A program made the position numbers and the translations under genes. The notes under the pieces are model-generated. The model did not search any database and was not told the DNA's origin. It saw only the letters and a list, made by a program, of their open reading frames with translations. Below are positions 25,929 through 36,121 of a stretch of DNA of 36,496 bases, in pieces; positions within the stretch are counted from its first letter, which is position 1, and the number at the start of each line of letters is the position of its first letter. The stretch comes from Anaeromyxobacter soli. Lineage in GTDB: Bacteria; Myxococcota; Myxococcia; Myxococcales; Anaeromyxobacteraceae. The stretch spans positions 1 to 36,496 of the forward strand of contig NZ_JAKZLF010000042.1 of assembly GCF_022808855.1 (NCBI RefSeq), written 5' to 3'.

Positions 25929-26132
25929 ATGTCCGGGGTCTACAAGAAGATCGAGATCGTCGGCACGTCCCCCACGAGCTTCGCCGAGGCGACGCGCGCG
26001 GCGATCGAGGAGGCCTCGAAGTCCATCCGGCACATGGCGTGGTTCGAGGTCGTCGAGCAGCGCGGCGCCATCAAGGACGGCAAGGTCTCGGAGTTCCAGG
26101 TCACGCTGCGGGTCGGGTTCAAGCTGGAGTAG
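25929..26132 (+). CDS. Dodecin family flavin-binding protein
   Basis: 67 residues, the normal size. Dodecins form hollow 12-mers that bind flavins and similar ligands and buffer them in the cytosol. VYKKIEIVGTSPTSFAEA, the helix AIEEASKSIRH, then MAWFEVVEQRGAIKDG (Trp that stacks on the flavin) and FQVTLRVGFKLE are family signatures. The ATG at 25929 has AGGAG about seven bases upstream; the longer open frame is rejected. The 114-base gap before it has no other gene. Confidence 0.95.
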   Translation: MSGVYKKIEIVGTSPTSFAEATRAAIEEASKSIRHMAWFEVVEQRGAIKDGKVSEFQVTLRVGFKLE

Positions 26133-26134
26133 CG

Positions 26135-26160
26135 GCGGGCGGCGGGGCCGTCCCGCCCGC
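26135..26160. terminator. Hairpin between convergent dodecin and lipoprotein genes
   Basis: GCGGGCGG (26135-26142) and CCGCCCGC (26153-26160) form a perfect 8-base stem with a 10-base loop. It lies between two convergent stop codons, a position suited to a bidirectional terminator. No U tract on either side. Confidence 0.45.
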
Positions 26161-26162
26161 GC

Positions 26163-26909
26163 TCATCGCTCGCCGAGCCCTGCGCCCGGGATCGCGGGCA
26201 CGACTCGCGTCGCCGAGAACACGAGCGCGACGCCGACGAACCTGCCTTCCGTGACGTCGCCGGCCTGCGCCGCCGTCGCGCGGTCGTAATGGAGCACCGA
26301 CACGGCGAGCCCGACGCGGCGCATCCCGCCGGGCAGCGGCCCGTAGTGGAGCTGCCCCGTGGCGCCCCACAGCTCCGGCTGCGCGAGCGCCGGTCGGAGG
26401 CTCCAGCTGCACTGCGGGGCCACGTCGAGCTCCAGGCCGTAGAGGAGCGGCACCCCGGCGATGAGCGCGACCCGCGCCCGCGTGGTGGGCTCGAGCTCCG
26501 GCCGTCCCGTGAGCTCGGCGATGCCCGTCGCGGCGAGCGACAGGTCGAGGTGCCGCGTCCGGACGGCCTGAGCCTTGACGCCGAGCTGCGCCGACAGCAC
26601 CGACAGGCGCCCGTCGACCTCGAGGCGGGGCGCGATCCCGCGCGCCGCCCAGAGCTCGACGGGCACGACCGGCACCAGGGGCAGGACCACGCCGCCCGTG
26701 GGGGGCTCCTGCGGGACCTTGCGCTCGTGCCCGTAGCCCGAGAACCCGATCGCGGCGCCCAGGTCCCACTCGCCGGCGTCGAGCGTCCGGGCGCGCCCGA
26801 GCTCCATCTCCGCGGTGCAGCCTGAGAGGGCGACGGCGGCGGCGACGAGGGCGGCGGCGCGCGGGCAGGGCAGCAGGACGTTCACCTCGGGGCGATACGG
26901 CCGCGCCAT
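26163..26909 (-). CDS. Lipoprotein, envelope protein of unknown function
   Basis: 248 residues from ATG 26909. Lipobox VAAAVALSGC gives Cys near residue 31 after a rather long N-region; a GTG at 26885 (VNVLLPCPRAAALV) would give a shorter, more usual signal. The mature part has beta-type repeats (LEVDGRLSVLSAQLGVKAQA, HLDLSLAATGIAEL, RVALIAGVPLLYGLELDVAP), like a small outer-membrane barrel or lipocalin-like protein. No recognised family. GGAG is only one base before the ATG, so the start is uncertain. Confidence 0.65.
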   Translation of the reverse strand: MARPYRPEVNVLLPCPRAAALVAAAVALSGCTAEMELGRARTLDAGEWDLGAAIGFSGYGHERKVPQEPPTGGVVLPLVPVVPVELWAARGIAPRLEVDGRLSVLSAQLGVKAQAVRTRHLDLSLAATGIAELTGRPELEPTTRARVALIAGVPLLYGLELDVAPQCSWSLRPALAQPELWGATGQLHYGPLPGGMRRVGLAVSVLHYDRATAAQAGDVTEGRFVGVALVFSATRVVPAIPGAGLGER

Positions 26910-26987
26910 TCTCCACGAGTGGAGGGCGGACGTCACGTCCCGGGTGATGGGGACCGGACGCCCATCTCGGCGTCCAGCCGGCGCGGC

Positions 26988-27425
26988 TCACTGCGCGTTC
27001 CGTTCACCCTCGGGCTCGGCGGACGGGGCGTCGGCGCTACGGGCCGCGGGCTTCTCGACCTCTGTCGGCGCGGGCTTCTCGACGTCGGTCGGCGCGGTCG
27101 CTCCCTTGTCGAGGATCTCGATGCGGTAGCCCTCCGTCTGTCCCTTCGACTCGTCGAGCGCCGCGCGCACCCGCTGCCCTTCCTTCAGGTCCTCGAACGT
27201 CGCCTTGAAGTCGTCCACCTTGATCTCGGCCTCCGGTGCGACGAGGACCTCGCGACGCTTGTCGCCCACCCGCAGCGTGACGGTCCCGTCGTCGCGGCCC
27301 ACCTCCTCGACCCGGCCCTCCACGGTGCGGCCGGCGTTCCCACTGCTCGCCCGCGTGCCCTGGGCGGTCCGGCAGCCTGCGGCGGCGAGGGCGAGCCCCA
27401 GGGCGATCGAGAGGTGCGTGCGCAT
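26988..27425 (-). CDS. Small lipoprotein, OB-fold-like (DUF5666-type guess)
   Basis: 145 residues from ATG 27425, with AAAGGA six bases upstream. Lipobox LALAAAGC (Cys 18). The middle (VEGRVEEVGRDDGTVTLRVG, then VLVAPEAEIKVDDFKATFED, LKEGQRVRAALD) has the short strands of a secreted OB-fold-type domain that often sits in periplasmic lipoproteins; the DUF5666 comparison is only by pattern. The tail is low-complexity Pro/Glu/Ala and contains a duplicated 24-base unit. It lies 143 bases downstream of the DUF4177-like gene on the same strand. Confidence 0.75.
   Translation of the reverse strand: MRTHLSIALGLALAAAGCRTAQGTRASSGNAGRTVEGRVEEVGRDDGTVTLRVGDKRREVLVAPEAEIKVDDFKATFEDLKEGQRVRAALDESKGQTEGYRIEILDKGATAPTDVEKPAPTEVEKPAARSADAPSAEPEGERNAQ
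27048..27095 (-). repeat. Two 24-base tandem units in the lipoprotein tail
   Basis: 27048-27071 and 27072-27095 differ at three positions and encode two copies of an APT(D/E)VEKP segment. In-frame unit length means copy number can change without frameshift. Confidence 0.8.
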
Positions 27426-27568
27426 GGCGGGTCCTTTCGAGGAAAGTGTGGTCCTCGTCCGCCGTGGATGGGAGCGCGCGGGCCCGCCGCGCGTCGCTTT
27501 CGCCTCGCACCGAGGGAGCGTCGGCTGCGCGAGCGGCTGGGCGTCCGCCCGCTCGCAGCGCGCGGTCG

Positions 27569-27802
27569 TCAGTCCTTCTGGCGCTTGAAGTAGAAGTGCG
27601 CGGTGCTGCCGTGGGCGAGCACTGCGACGAGCTCCCACCCGTTTGCGCCGAGCGCGTTCAGCTCGGCCTCGTCGAGCGTCGCCTCCTCGGCGAGGTCGCG
27701 TACCACGTGCTTGTAGCCCCACTTCGGCTCGACGTAGACGACGGGGGGCGCGACGTGTGCGCCGGGCGGTCGCGGGGGGTCTCGAGGAGAGGAGGGGGCC
27801 AT
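27569..27802 (-). CDS. DUF4177-like small protein
   Basis: 77 residues from ATG 27802 with GGAG about eight bases upstream. After a Pro-rich start (APSSPRDPPRPPG), the domain WGYKHVVRDLAEEATLDEAE, then LNALGANGWELVAVLAHG and AHFYFKRQ matches the small DUF4177-type fold, in which the WELV core is diagnostic. No known activity. No signal peptide. Confidence 0.8.
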   Translation of the reverse strand: MAPSSPRDPPRPPGAHVAPPVVYVEPKWGYKHVVRDLAEEATLDEAELNALGANGWELVAVLAHGSTAHFYFKRQKD

Positions 27803-28124
27803 CGCGTCACTCCGGCGGCAAAGGCCCGCGGATCCTCGTTGCAGGCCGAGAAGTCCTCACTCTTTCATCATTTTGCGCCCAGCGGCGCGTAGGGGCCCAA
27901 GAGGACGGGAGGCCAGCCTGCGCGCTCTCAGGACCGTTTCGCGGCGGGGGCAGGGTATCGCGCGTGCGGCGCCCGCGAGGTGCGAGGCGCCTACACTCGC
28001 GGGCGCAGGTGGGCGGGTGTCCTTCCACGGGGCCGAAGGATTGCTTCCCTGGCGTCCCTGACCGTCGGAGAATGCGCACCCGAAGTCATTGAACCGCAGG
28101 TGTATTGCGGGAGGGGCGCGACAC
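27803..28124. promoter_or_regulatory. 322-base divergent intergenic region with an 11-base inverted repeat
   Basis: No convincing gene on either strand. It has an A/T-richer patch at about 27857-27880 and a perfect inverted repeat GCGCCCGCGAG (27969-27979) / CTCGCGGGCGC (27996-28006) with a 16-base spacer. Since the flanking genes point away from each other, this is more likely a protein site or a leader structure than a terminator. No consensus -35/-10 pair stands out. Confidence 0.45.
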
Positions 28125-30671
28125 ATGTCGAGACGGACGGGTGGCGTGACGGCGCTGGTCATCCTGGCGTTGCTCGCGGCGGCATGCAGCGGCGGCGGCG
28201 GCGGCGGCGCGGGGCCCGGCGGAGGCGTGACCGTCACCCTCGACACAGACCACTTCACGATGCGGGGTGACGAGGGCACGTCGCTCTCGGCCACCGTGAC
28301 CGCGAGCGTCTCCGGGCAGACGAGCGCCAGCATCCGCGTGAGCGCCGTGGACCAGGGCGAGGCGATCGCCGGCGCGCAGGTCGAGGTGATGGAGACGCAG
28401 GCGCGTCTCTGGATCTCCTCGAAGTCCTCCCTCGCGCCCGGGACCTACGCGGGCACGCTGGCGGTGAACGTTTGCTACGACGCAGGGTGCAGCTCTCCGG
28501 TGCGGGGGTCGCCGTTCCGGCTGCAGTACACGGTCGAGGTCCTGCCCATCCTGAAGGTCGCGCCCGACCAGGTGGCGCTGTCCGCCGTGAGCGGCTCGCC
28601 GGCCAGCGCCTCCATCGCCGTGCAGCTACCGTACGGCGCTACCAGCTTCCGCGTGTCGGGCCTTCCTTCCTGGCTGCACGTCGCTGACGAGACCGCGTCG
28701 GGCTTCACGCTCGCCGCCGCCAGCGTTCCGGCGGGCGCCTACGACGCCTATCTCTACGTCGCGGCCGGAGGCTCGCAGCGCTCGCTCCGGGTGACCTACA
28801 CGGTCACGGAGGCGCCCGGGGGAAGGCACGATCTGTCCCTGGACACGAGCTCGCTGGCGCTCACCACGACGGAGGGCGCCGACGCGTCCGCGCGCGTGGG
28901 CGTCACGCCCCCGAGCTGGAACCCGCCGCTGACGACGAGCGTGAGCTACGGCTCCGGCGCGAGCGGATGGCTCGGCGTGACCCCCACGGACGGGGGCCTC
29001 GACCTCCGCGCCGACGCCGGCGCCCTGTCCCAGGGGAGCTACACGGCCTGGCTTTACGTCAGGGGCGACGGCTTCACCACCGGCCGGTCGGTCACCGTGA
29101 CGCTCACCGTCGGACCGGGCCTGCTGAAGCCGCAGGATCAGGCGCTGACCCTCACAGCGACCTCGGTCCCCGCGGACCTGCTGGGCAGCGTGCCCGTGAC
29201 GATGGCCGGCGGCCCCGCTCGCGCCTGGACCGCCGCGACCGACGCCGCCTGGCTCACGCTCGATGCCGGCACCGGCTGGACGGGGACGCCGCTCGGCTTC
29301 CGCGTCACGCCCGAGGCACTGCAGTCCGTCGAGAACGGCAGCACGCAGGTGGCGACGGTCCGCGTGGCCGCCGATCCCCCGAGCATCACCCCCGTCCAGT
29401 TCAAGGTCACCCTCAGCAAGCGGCTCCCGGAGGTGCGCTCGCTCGGGCCCGGGGTCATCCTCGCCGGCCGGGCGCATCGCGTCCTCGCGCGCGGCGTGGG
29501 GTTCGACGGGCTCGCCGACGTCGCGGCGGGGATCACGGTGGAGGGACTCACCGGCGTGGGTGTCACGCGCGTCAGCGACACCGAGGTGGCGCTCGACGTG
29601 CCCGCCGCGCCGGCCGGCGAATACGCGATCAGCGCGTCGAACGCCCTCGGATCGCCCACGGCGGCGGCGGCGCTGCACGTCGTCGATGCGCCCACGCTGG
29701 CCTACGCGCGGGTGCAGACCTCGGGCCGCAAGCGTCAGCTCATCTACGATCCGCGGCATCAGGCGCTGTGGGCCTCGATGCCGGGCGTGGCGGTGCGCGT
29801 CGGTTACGCGGGGGGCGCGTGGACGGCGGCGAGTCAGGCGATCGCCGACCTGCGCGACCTGGCGCTCACTCCCGATGCTGGCGCGGTGATCGCCGTCTCC
29901 TGGTCGGGCAAGCTCCGCTTGCTCGATCCGGTCACGCTGACGGAGCAGGCGACCTACGACCGCGGCGGCGCACTCGGTCCGGCCTCCCTGCGCCCGGACG
30001 GCGTCGCGGTGACGAACGACGGCCGCGTCTGGCTGCCGTTCGGTGACACGGGCATCGACGACCTCGGGTTCTTCGACCTGGCGCGCCGGACGTTCTCGAA
30101 CACGGGCCTGAATTTCTACGAAGGGCCATGGCTCGCGGTGAGCGGCAACGGCGAGCGCCTCATGGTCGACGGTCGAACCGGCCGCATGCACCTCGACGGC
30201 GCCGACGGCACGCTGAAGGACGGCGGCTTCTACTTCGAGGGAAACTTCGGCATCGACGAGGTAGGCAGCCGATTCGTGACCGTCAGCTACAGCGAGGCCG
30301 CGCTCTGGGACGCCTCCTTCGCCTTTGTGGGGCGACTCTGGCTGCCGGATTCCTACACGAAGTACACGGGAGGCACGACCATCGCCGCCACCGTGTCGCC
30401 GGACGGAAGCCGCGCGTACGTGCTGAGCTACAGCATCGGGAGCCTCGACCTGCCGAGGGTCTGGGTGTTCGACTCGACCGCGGCCGTGAGCGGCGACCCG
30501 CCGCTGCTGGGGTACTTCCAGCTCCCCGAGTACCCGACGGTGCGGAGCGGCTTCACCATTCAGAGCCGCGAGGCCGTGATGGCGATGACCCCGGACGCGA
30601 CCACGCTCTTCATCGCGGGTGACGACGCGGTCATGGTCGTCCCGGTGCCGTCGACGCTGACCGCTCCGTGA
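28125..30671 (+). CDS. Large surface lipoprotein with Ig/BACON-like repeats, IPT/TIG-like domain and propeller-like C terminus
   Basis: 848 residues from ATG 28125 with GGAGGGG about nine bases upstream. Lipobox LALLAAACS (Cys 22) followed by a Gly-rich linker. Residues about 35-430 look like four beta-sandwich modules, each with a WL(X)V core and a closing GxYxAxLYV strand, as in BACON-type domains (ASGWLGVTPTDGGLDLRA; GSYTAWLYVRG). An IPT/TIG-like module (about 435-515; LGPGVILAGRAHRVLARGVG) is followed by a region with repeated short strands (about 520-840; WASMPGVAVRVGYAGG, FGIDEVGSRFVTVSY) resembling a beta-propeller. Function unknown; probably a cell-surface binding protein. GC and codon use are slightly less extreme than upstream. 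Confidence 0.75.
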   Translation: MSRRTGGVTALVILALLAAACSGGGGGGAGPGGGVTVTLDTDHFTMRGDEGTSLSATVTASVSGQTSASIRVSAVDQGEAIAGAQVEVMETQARLWISSKSSLAPGTYAGTLAVNVCYDAGCSSPVRGSPFRLQYTVEVLPILKVAPDQVALSAVSGSPASASIAVQLPYGATSFRVSGLPSWLHVADETASGFTLAAASVPAGAYDAYLYVAAGGSQRSLRVTYTVTEAPGGRHDLSLDTSSLALTTTEGADASARVGVTPPSWNPPLTTSVSYGSGASGWLGVTPTDGGLDLRADAGALSQGSYTAWLYVRGDGFTTGRSVTVTLTVGPGLLKPQDQALTLTATSVPADLLGSVPVTMAGGPARAWTAATDAAWLTLDAGTGWTGTPLGFRVTPEALQSVENGSTQVATVRVAADPPSITPVQFKVTLSKRLPEVRSLGPGVILAGRAHRVLARGVGFDGLADVAAGITVEGLTGVGVTRVSDTEVALDVPAAPAGEYAISASNALGSPTAAAALHVVDAPTLAYARVQTSGRKRQLIYDPRHQALWASMPGVAVRVGYAGGAWTAASQAIADLRDLALTPDAGAVIAVSWSGKLRLLDPVTLTEQATYDRGGALGPASLRPDGVAVTNDGRVWLPFGDTGIDDLGFFDLARRTFSNTGLNFYEGPWLAVSGNGERLMVDGRTGRMHLDGADGTLKDGGFYFEGNFGIDEVGSRFVTVSYSEAALWDASFAFVGRLWLPDSYTKYTGGTTIAATVSPDGSRAYVLSYSIGSLDLPRVWVFDSTAAVSGDPPLLGYFQLPEYPTVRSGFTIQSREAVMAMTPDATTLFIAGDDAVMVVPVPSTLTAP

Positions 30672-30762
30672 CGGGCGCGTCCGCGCCGCCGGGTGCTCAT
30701 TTGTGACGCCGCGCGCTGCGGCCGCGCAGGCCGAAACCGTGGGGCGTCCCGCGGCGGGGCAC

Positions 30763-30768
30763 TAGGGT
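30763..30768 (+). promoter_or_regulatory. -10-like TAGGGT box before the FAD oxidase gene
   Basis: TAGGGT is followed by six bases and ATG 30775. AAGG touches the ATG directly, too near to be a normal ribosome site. No clear -35. Confidence 0.35.
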
Positions 30769-30774
30769 CCAAGG

Positions 30775-32315
30775 ATGAGCGCTCGAACAGAAGCGGGCTC
30801 GCCGCGGACCGATCCGGCCGCCGCCGGCCGGATCGGCCCGGACGACCCGCGCTACGCCGACCTGGCCCACCGCGGATTCAACAGGCGCTTCCGCGGGAAT
30901 CCCGACTACGTGCGGCTGGTCGGCTCGACCGAGCAGGTGGTCCAGGCGGTTCAGGAGGCGGTGCGGGAGGACCTGCGGGTGGCGGTCCGCAGCGGAGGCC
31001 ACTGCCTGGAGGGGCTCGTCGCCGATCCGGCCGTGCGGGTGCTCATCGACACCTCCCTCATGACCGGCGTCGCCTACGACCCGGAGATGTCCGCCCTCGT
31101 GGTGGAGGCGGGGACCACGCTGGGCGAGCTGTACCGGAAGCTGTTCCTCGGCTGGGGAGTGACCGTCCCCGCCGGCGAGAGCCCGGACATCGGCGTGGGC
31201 GGCACGTGCTGGGAGGCGCCTTCGGCTTCCTGTGCAGGGAGCATGGCCTCGCGGCGGACCACCTGTACGCGGTCGAGGTCGTGACGGTGGACGAGGCCGG
31301 TACCGCCCGCAGCGTGGTGGCGTCGCGGGAACCCTCCGATCCCAACCGCGAGCTCTGGTGGGCGCACACCGGCGGCGGGGGCGGCAACTTCGGCATCGTC
31401 ACGCGCTACTGGTTCAGGTCGCCGGGCGCTCGCGGGACCGACCCTGCCTCGCTGTTGCCGCCTGCTCCGGCGTCGATCCTGACGTTCCGGGTGGGGTGGA
31501 GCTGGGACGAGCTCGACGAGCGGGCGTTCGCGAGGCTCCTGCGCAATCACGGTGAGTGGTGCGAGCGCAACGCGGGCGCGGACGCTCCCGGCGCCAAGCT
31601 GTTCAGCATCCTCTTCCTCAACCGTCGCCAGGCCGGCAAGGTCGAGCTGCGCGGGCTCTCCACCGCCGGTCCCGACGCCGAACGGCTCTGTCACGAGCAC
31701 CTCGATGCCCTGAACCAGGGAGTGGGCGCGGCCTGCACCCGGCAGCTCGAGACGAGCACCTGGCTGCGCTTCGCCCTGAACCCTTTCCCCGAGCTGTTCC
31801 GCGCGCCGGGCGCCGAGAACGCCAGCTTCAAGATGAAGGACGCCTTCCTGCGCAGGCGCTTCACGGATCGGCAGATCGAGGTCGCCCACCACTTCCTCAC
31901 CCGGACCGACGTGGACGTGCCCGGCGGCATGCTCGGCCTCGCGACCTACGGCGGGAAGGTCAACACCGTGGCGCCCGACGCGACCGCCTCGGCGCAGCGC
32001 GACTCGATCCTCACCACCTCCTGCAACGCGGGCTGGATGGATCCGAGCGAGGCGGAGCGCAACCTGGGCTGGGTTCGCGCGCTCTACCGGGAGCTCTTCG
32101 CCGACACCGGCGGCGTGCCCGCGCCCGGCGAGGCGAGCGACGGCGCGTTCATCAACCATCCGGACGCGGACCTCGCCGATCCGCGGTGGAACACCTCCGG
32201 CGTCCCGTGGCACACGCTCTACTACAAGGACAACTACCCGCGGCTGCAGCGCGTCAAGGCGCGCTGGGATCCTCGCGACGTGTTCCGGCACGCGCTGTCG
32301 GTCCGGCTGCCGTGA
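30775..32315 (+). pseudogene. FAD-linked oxidase (BBE-type), frameshifted
   Basis: Two open frames make one protein: residues from 30775 to about 31203, then a second frame to 32315. The first gives the FAD-binding domain (RVAVRSGGHCLEGLV, with the His that covalently carries FAD; VEAGTTLGELYRKLF; PAGESPDIGVGG). The second continues directly (HVLGGAFGFLCREHGLAADH; TGGGGGNFGIVTRYWF) and ends with the BBE domain (YYKDNYPRLQRVKARWDPRD). One extra C after 31203 restores the chain. The Cys used for bicovalent FAD attachment in BBE is not present, so a His-only type is expected. As read, the product stops at 31284 (169 residues). Either a recent pseudogene or a base-call error. Confidence 0.85.
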
Positions 32316-32319
32316 TGCG

Positions 32320-32861
32320 TCACGCCTGCTTCGCGGACTCGGCCACCGCCCCGAGCAGCGTGGCACGGGCACGTCGTCGCCGACGCTCCGTCCAACGTGC
32401 GCCAGGACGATCCGCCCCGTTCGATCGAGCACGAAGTCGGCGGGCATCTGGGTCTCACGGCCCTCGAACCGGCGGTGGCGCTTTCCGGCTCGCGTGGCCC
32501 GAACCAGCGCGAGCATGGAACGCGGGTGGAGGTACCCGCTCAGGCTCGCGCCCACGCCGAACGCGTCGTAAAGGACGGCGCCGGGGTCGGCCACGGCCAG
32601 GAACCCCGGCCGCCATTCGGCCATGGCAGCCTGGAGCCGCGCCGGCGCGGATTGAAACACCATCCAGACCGCACATGAGAGCGCCTCGAATTCAGGCATT
32701 GCCGCCGCGATGCGGCCGACGTGGAGCTGACACACCGGGCAGCCCGCATGACGCGTGAACGACACCACGACAGGGCCACGGGGCACCTGGCACTGCAGCC
32801 TCGACCCGTCCAGCGCCTCCAGCACCACCGCCGGCGCACGGTCTCCGACGCGAAGCTTCAC
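32320..32861 (-). pseudogene. Peroxiredoxin-like (AhpC/TSA, PRXL2-type) protein, frameshifted near the end
   Basis: About 180 residues after correction, from GTG 32861 with GGAGGG seven bases upstream. Thioredoxin-fold motif FTRHAGCPVCQLHVG gives a CPxC active site; GAVLYDAFGVG and FEGRETQMPADFVLDRTGRI fit the PRXL2/AhpC-like group. As read, the frame passes its natural stop and runs antisense through the oxidase gene to 31074. Adding one C on the plus strand at about 32364 turns the end into VAESAKQA and a stop at 32320-32322, only four bases from the convergent oxidase stop. That tidy fit strongly supports a one-base loss. Probable role: thiol-dependent redox protein. Confidence 0.8.
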
Positions 32862-33109
32862 GGCCGGACCCTCCGAATGGGAGACGACACTACGAGAAAA
32901 GTAGCAGGTCCGCATCGAGAGGGCGGGCCACTCGCTCACGGAGGCGCGCCGGCACGGCCTGCGCTGCGCGGGCTCGGCTCAGGAGGGATGCGGCAAGTGA
33001 TCTGACGCGCGTGGCGTCACCCCCGGACGACTGCGCGCCTTCGCCGCGGTCGTACCCGGAGGACCATCGGGGGAGGCGAAGAAACGTGTCGGACTCCGGG
33101 TGAACGCAG

Positions 33110-33115
33110 TACGGT
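33110..33115 (+). promoter_or_regulatory. -10-like TACGGT box before the membrane protein gene
   Basis: TACGGT is followed by ten bases and ATG 33126; no Shine-Dalgarno lies between. The -35 region is not consensus. Confidence 0.35.
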
Positions 33116-33125
33116 TGCCGACGCC

Positions 33126-33878
33126 ATGGAATCCACGAGAGCGGAGCCCGCACGACCAGGAGGCCTCGGTCCGAGCGTGGCCGTGCCCCCGCACCTACCG
33201 CTGGTGCTGTTCGTCATCTTTGCGCTCGAGTGCTTCATCGTGCTTCACACGATCGCGCCGGTGACCGCGCCGTGGGCAACGCTCGTCCTCGGGGGGTTGG
33301 CGACCAGCGCGATCGCCGTCCTCAACCCGCTCGCGGTGAAGACTCCGAAGCCGTGGGTACTCGCATGGTCCGTGGCCGAGGTGGCCGGCGTGGTGGTCGG
33401 TGAGGCGATCGCTTACTTCATGGCCGTTCCGTGGGAGCTGAGCTGGATCTGCTTCACGCGAAGCCAGCACCACGTCGAAGCCACGATGGTCCTGCGTCTC
33501 GTCGCCATCGGGCTCGCGACAGCCGCGTGGCGCATGACCCGACGCTCCGAGGGCGCATGGGGCACGACGTCACGCGGGCGGACTCCGTACGCAGGTGGCC
33601 TGGCGCTGGGTCTCATGGCCGCGCTCCTGGTCGCGATCGTACCCGCCGTCTTCCCGGTCATCACGGGGCATCGTCCATCGCTCGAGGTCGAGGCCGAATC
33701 GCGGGCGGCAGCGCAGCTCGGACCGGATTACGCGGGCTACCGTTATCTCGTGCGCCGCCTCGACCAGGTCTTCCGCCGGAACGTGAGCGTCACCATCGAG
33801 GCGTCGGTGATCGCGTACGACGCCGGGCTCGGCGACCTGCACGACGTGACGGTGACCTGGAAGGAGCCCTGGGACTGA
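33126..33878 (+). CDS. Multi-pass membrane protein, unknown
   Basis: 250 residues. About five hydrophobic helices (LPLVLFVIFALECFIVLHTI, ATLVLGGLATSAIAVLN, VAEVAGVVVGEAIAYFMA, MVLRLVAIGLATAAWRM, LALGLMAALLVAIVPAVFPV) followed by a soluble C-terminal domain of about 65 residues with Asp/Tyr-rich sequence (AAQLGPDYAGYRYLVRRLDQ). I do not recognise a family. The Ser/Thr kinase gene follows on the same strand after 145 bases, so they may belong together. The 264-base gap upstream holds no gene that I can support. Confidence 0.7.
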   Translation: MESTRAEPARPGGLGPSVAVPPHLPLVLFVIFALECFIVLHTIAPVTAPWATLVLGGLATSAIAVLNPLAVKTPKPWVLAWSVAEVAGVVVGEAIAYFMAVPWELSWICFTRSQHHVEATMVLRLVAIGLATAAWRMTRRSEGAWGTTSRGRTPYAGGLALGLMAALLVAIVPAVFPVITGHRPSLEVEAESRAAAQLGPDYAGYRYLVRRLDQVFRRNVSVTIEASVIAYDAGLGDLHDVTVTWKEPWD

Positions 33879-33929
33879 GCTCGCTCCCCGGAGCTCTCAG
33901 AACGACTCGAAACGTTCCCCACGTCCGTT

Positions 33930-33941
33930 CGTTCGCGAACG
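33930..33941. promoter_or_regulatory. 12-base palindrome upstream of the kinase gene
   Basis: CGTTCGCGAACG is perfectly palindromic. It lies about 80 bases before the kinase start, a good place for a regulator site. Purpose not known. Confidence 0.35.
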
Positions 33942-34002
33942 TCTCGGCGTGCCGCTCCTCCGCGCCCGTCGCGACGGCGCTCCATGTGCCGGCGGTTCCC
34001 TG

Positions 34003-34020
34003 ACCGCGACCGCTCGCGGT
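34003..34020 (+). promoter_or_regulatory. Hairpin just before the kinase start codon
   Basis: ACCGCGA-CCGC-TCGCGGT is a perfect 7-base stem with a 4-base loop ending three bases before ATG 34024. It would occupy the place of a ribosome site, and no Shine-Dalgarno is visible there. Confidence 0.4.
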
Positions 34021-34023
34021 ACC

Positions 34024-35709
<1,686 letters not shown>

Positions 35710-36016
35710 CGGCTGCGTTTCCTGCAGCGATCCGAGTGGAGCTGCCCGAGGACGAGCCGGGCTGCGCCTCGCCGTGAGCGCGCGTGCGGTGCGGCTCGCT
35801 TAATGAGGCGCGCGCCGACCACGAATCGAGAAAACGGCAGAGCAGGGGAATCGAAGGCGCGAGGGCACTTCCCCTGATCCCGGCTCATCGCCCGCACATC
35901 CCGGTTCTTCCACGCTGATTCCGGCGAGCGGCGCCGAAGCATCCCCGGCCGATGAGGGCGATCCGCCGCCAAGCTGTACCCGTGTACCCGTCGCGCCCGC
36001 TGCTCGCGATGCGGCC
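35710..36016. other. 307-base intergenic region between kinase and replication-like genes
   Basis: No gene supported. It is less GC-rich than its surroundings in the 35800-35880 part (contains GAATCGAGAAAACGG) and holds the inverted repeat described separately. No tRNA or direct-repeat attachment site was seen. Confidence 0.5.
35843..35876. promoter_or_regulatory. Inverted repeat CAGGGGAA / TTCCCCTG
   Basis: Perfect 8-base arms at 35843-35850 and 35869-35876 with an 18-base spacer, about 240 bases before the replication-like gene. The arm spacing (about 26 bases centre to centre) would suit a dimeric repressor or a stem-loop of the kinase gene's 3' end. Confidence 0.4.
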
Positions 36017-36121
36017 ATGCGCCGTGTGCTCCGGGCCTATGCCGATCGTGACGACGACGCCCTCGCCACAGCGCTCCGGGACGCGCTCGGCGCGCTCGAG
36101 GACGCGGAGGAAGCGCCTTGA
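36017..36121 (+). CDS. Possible 34-residue leader or small protein
   Basis: ATG 36017 to TGA 36119-36121: MRRVLRAYADRDDDALATAL followed by an acidic end (RDALGALEDAEEAP). Its stop overlaps the next start (TTGA). The frame is open further upstream but without a better start or a Shine-Dalgarno. The coupling to the next gene is the main support. Unknown function. Confidence 0.35.
   Translation: MRRVLRAYADRDDDALATALRDALGALEDAEEAP

Noticed and set aside
26163-27802. An envelope-stress or metal-efflux operon
   Set aside because: The three genes are separated and have only generic lipoprotein or DUF4177-like features; nothing ties them to a shared process.
31074-32319. The long C-terminal extension of the peroxiredoxin-like frame
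   Set aside because: It is antisense to the oxidase gene and only arises from the one-base loss near 32364.
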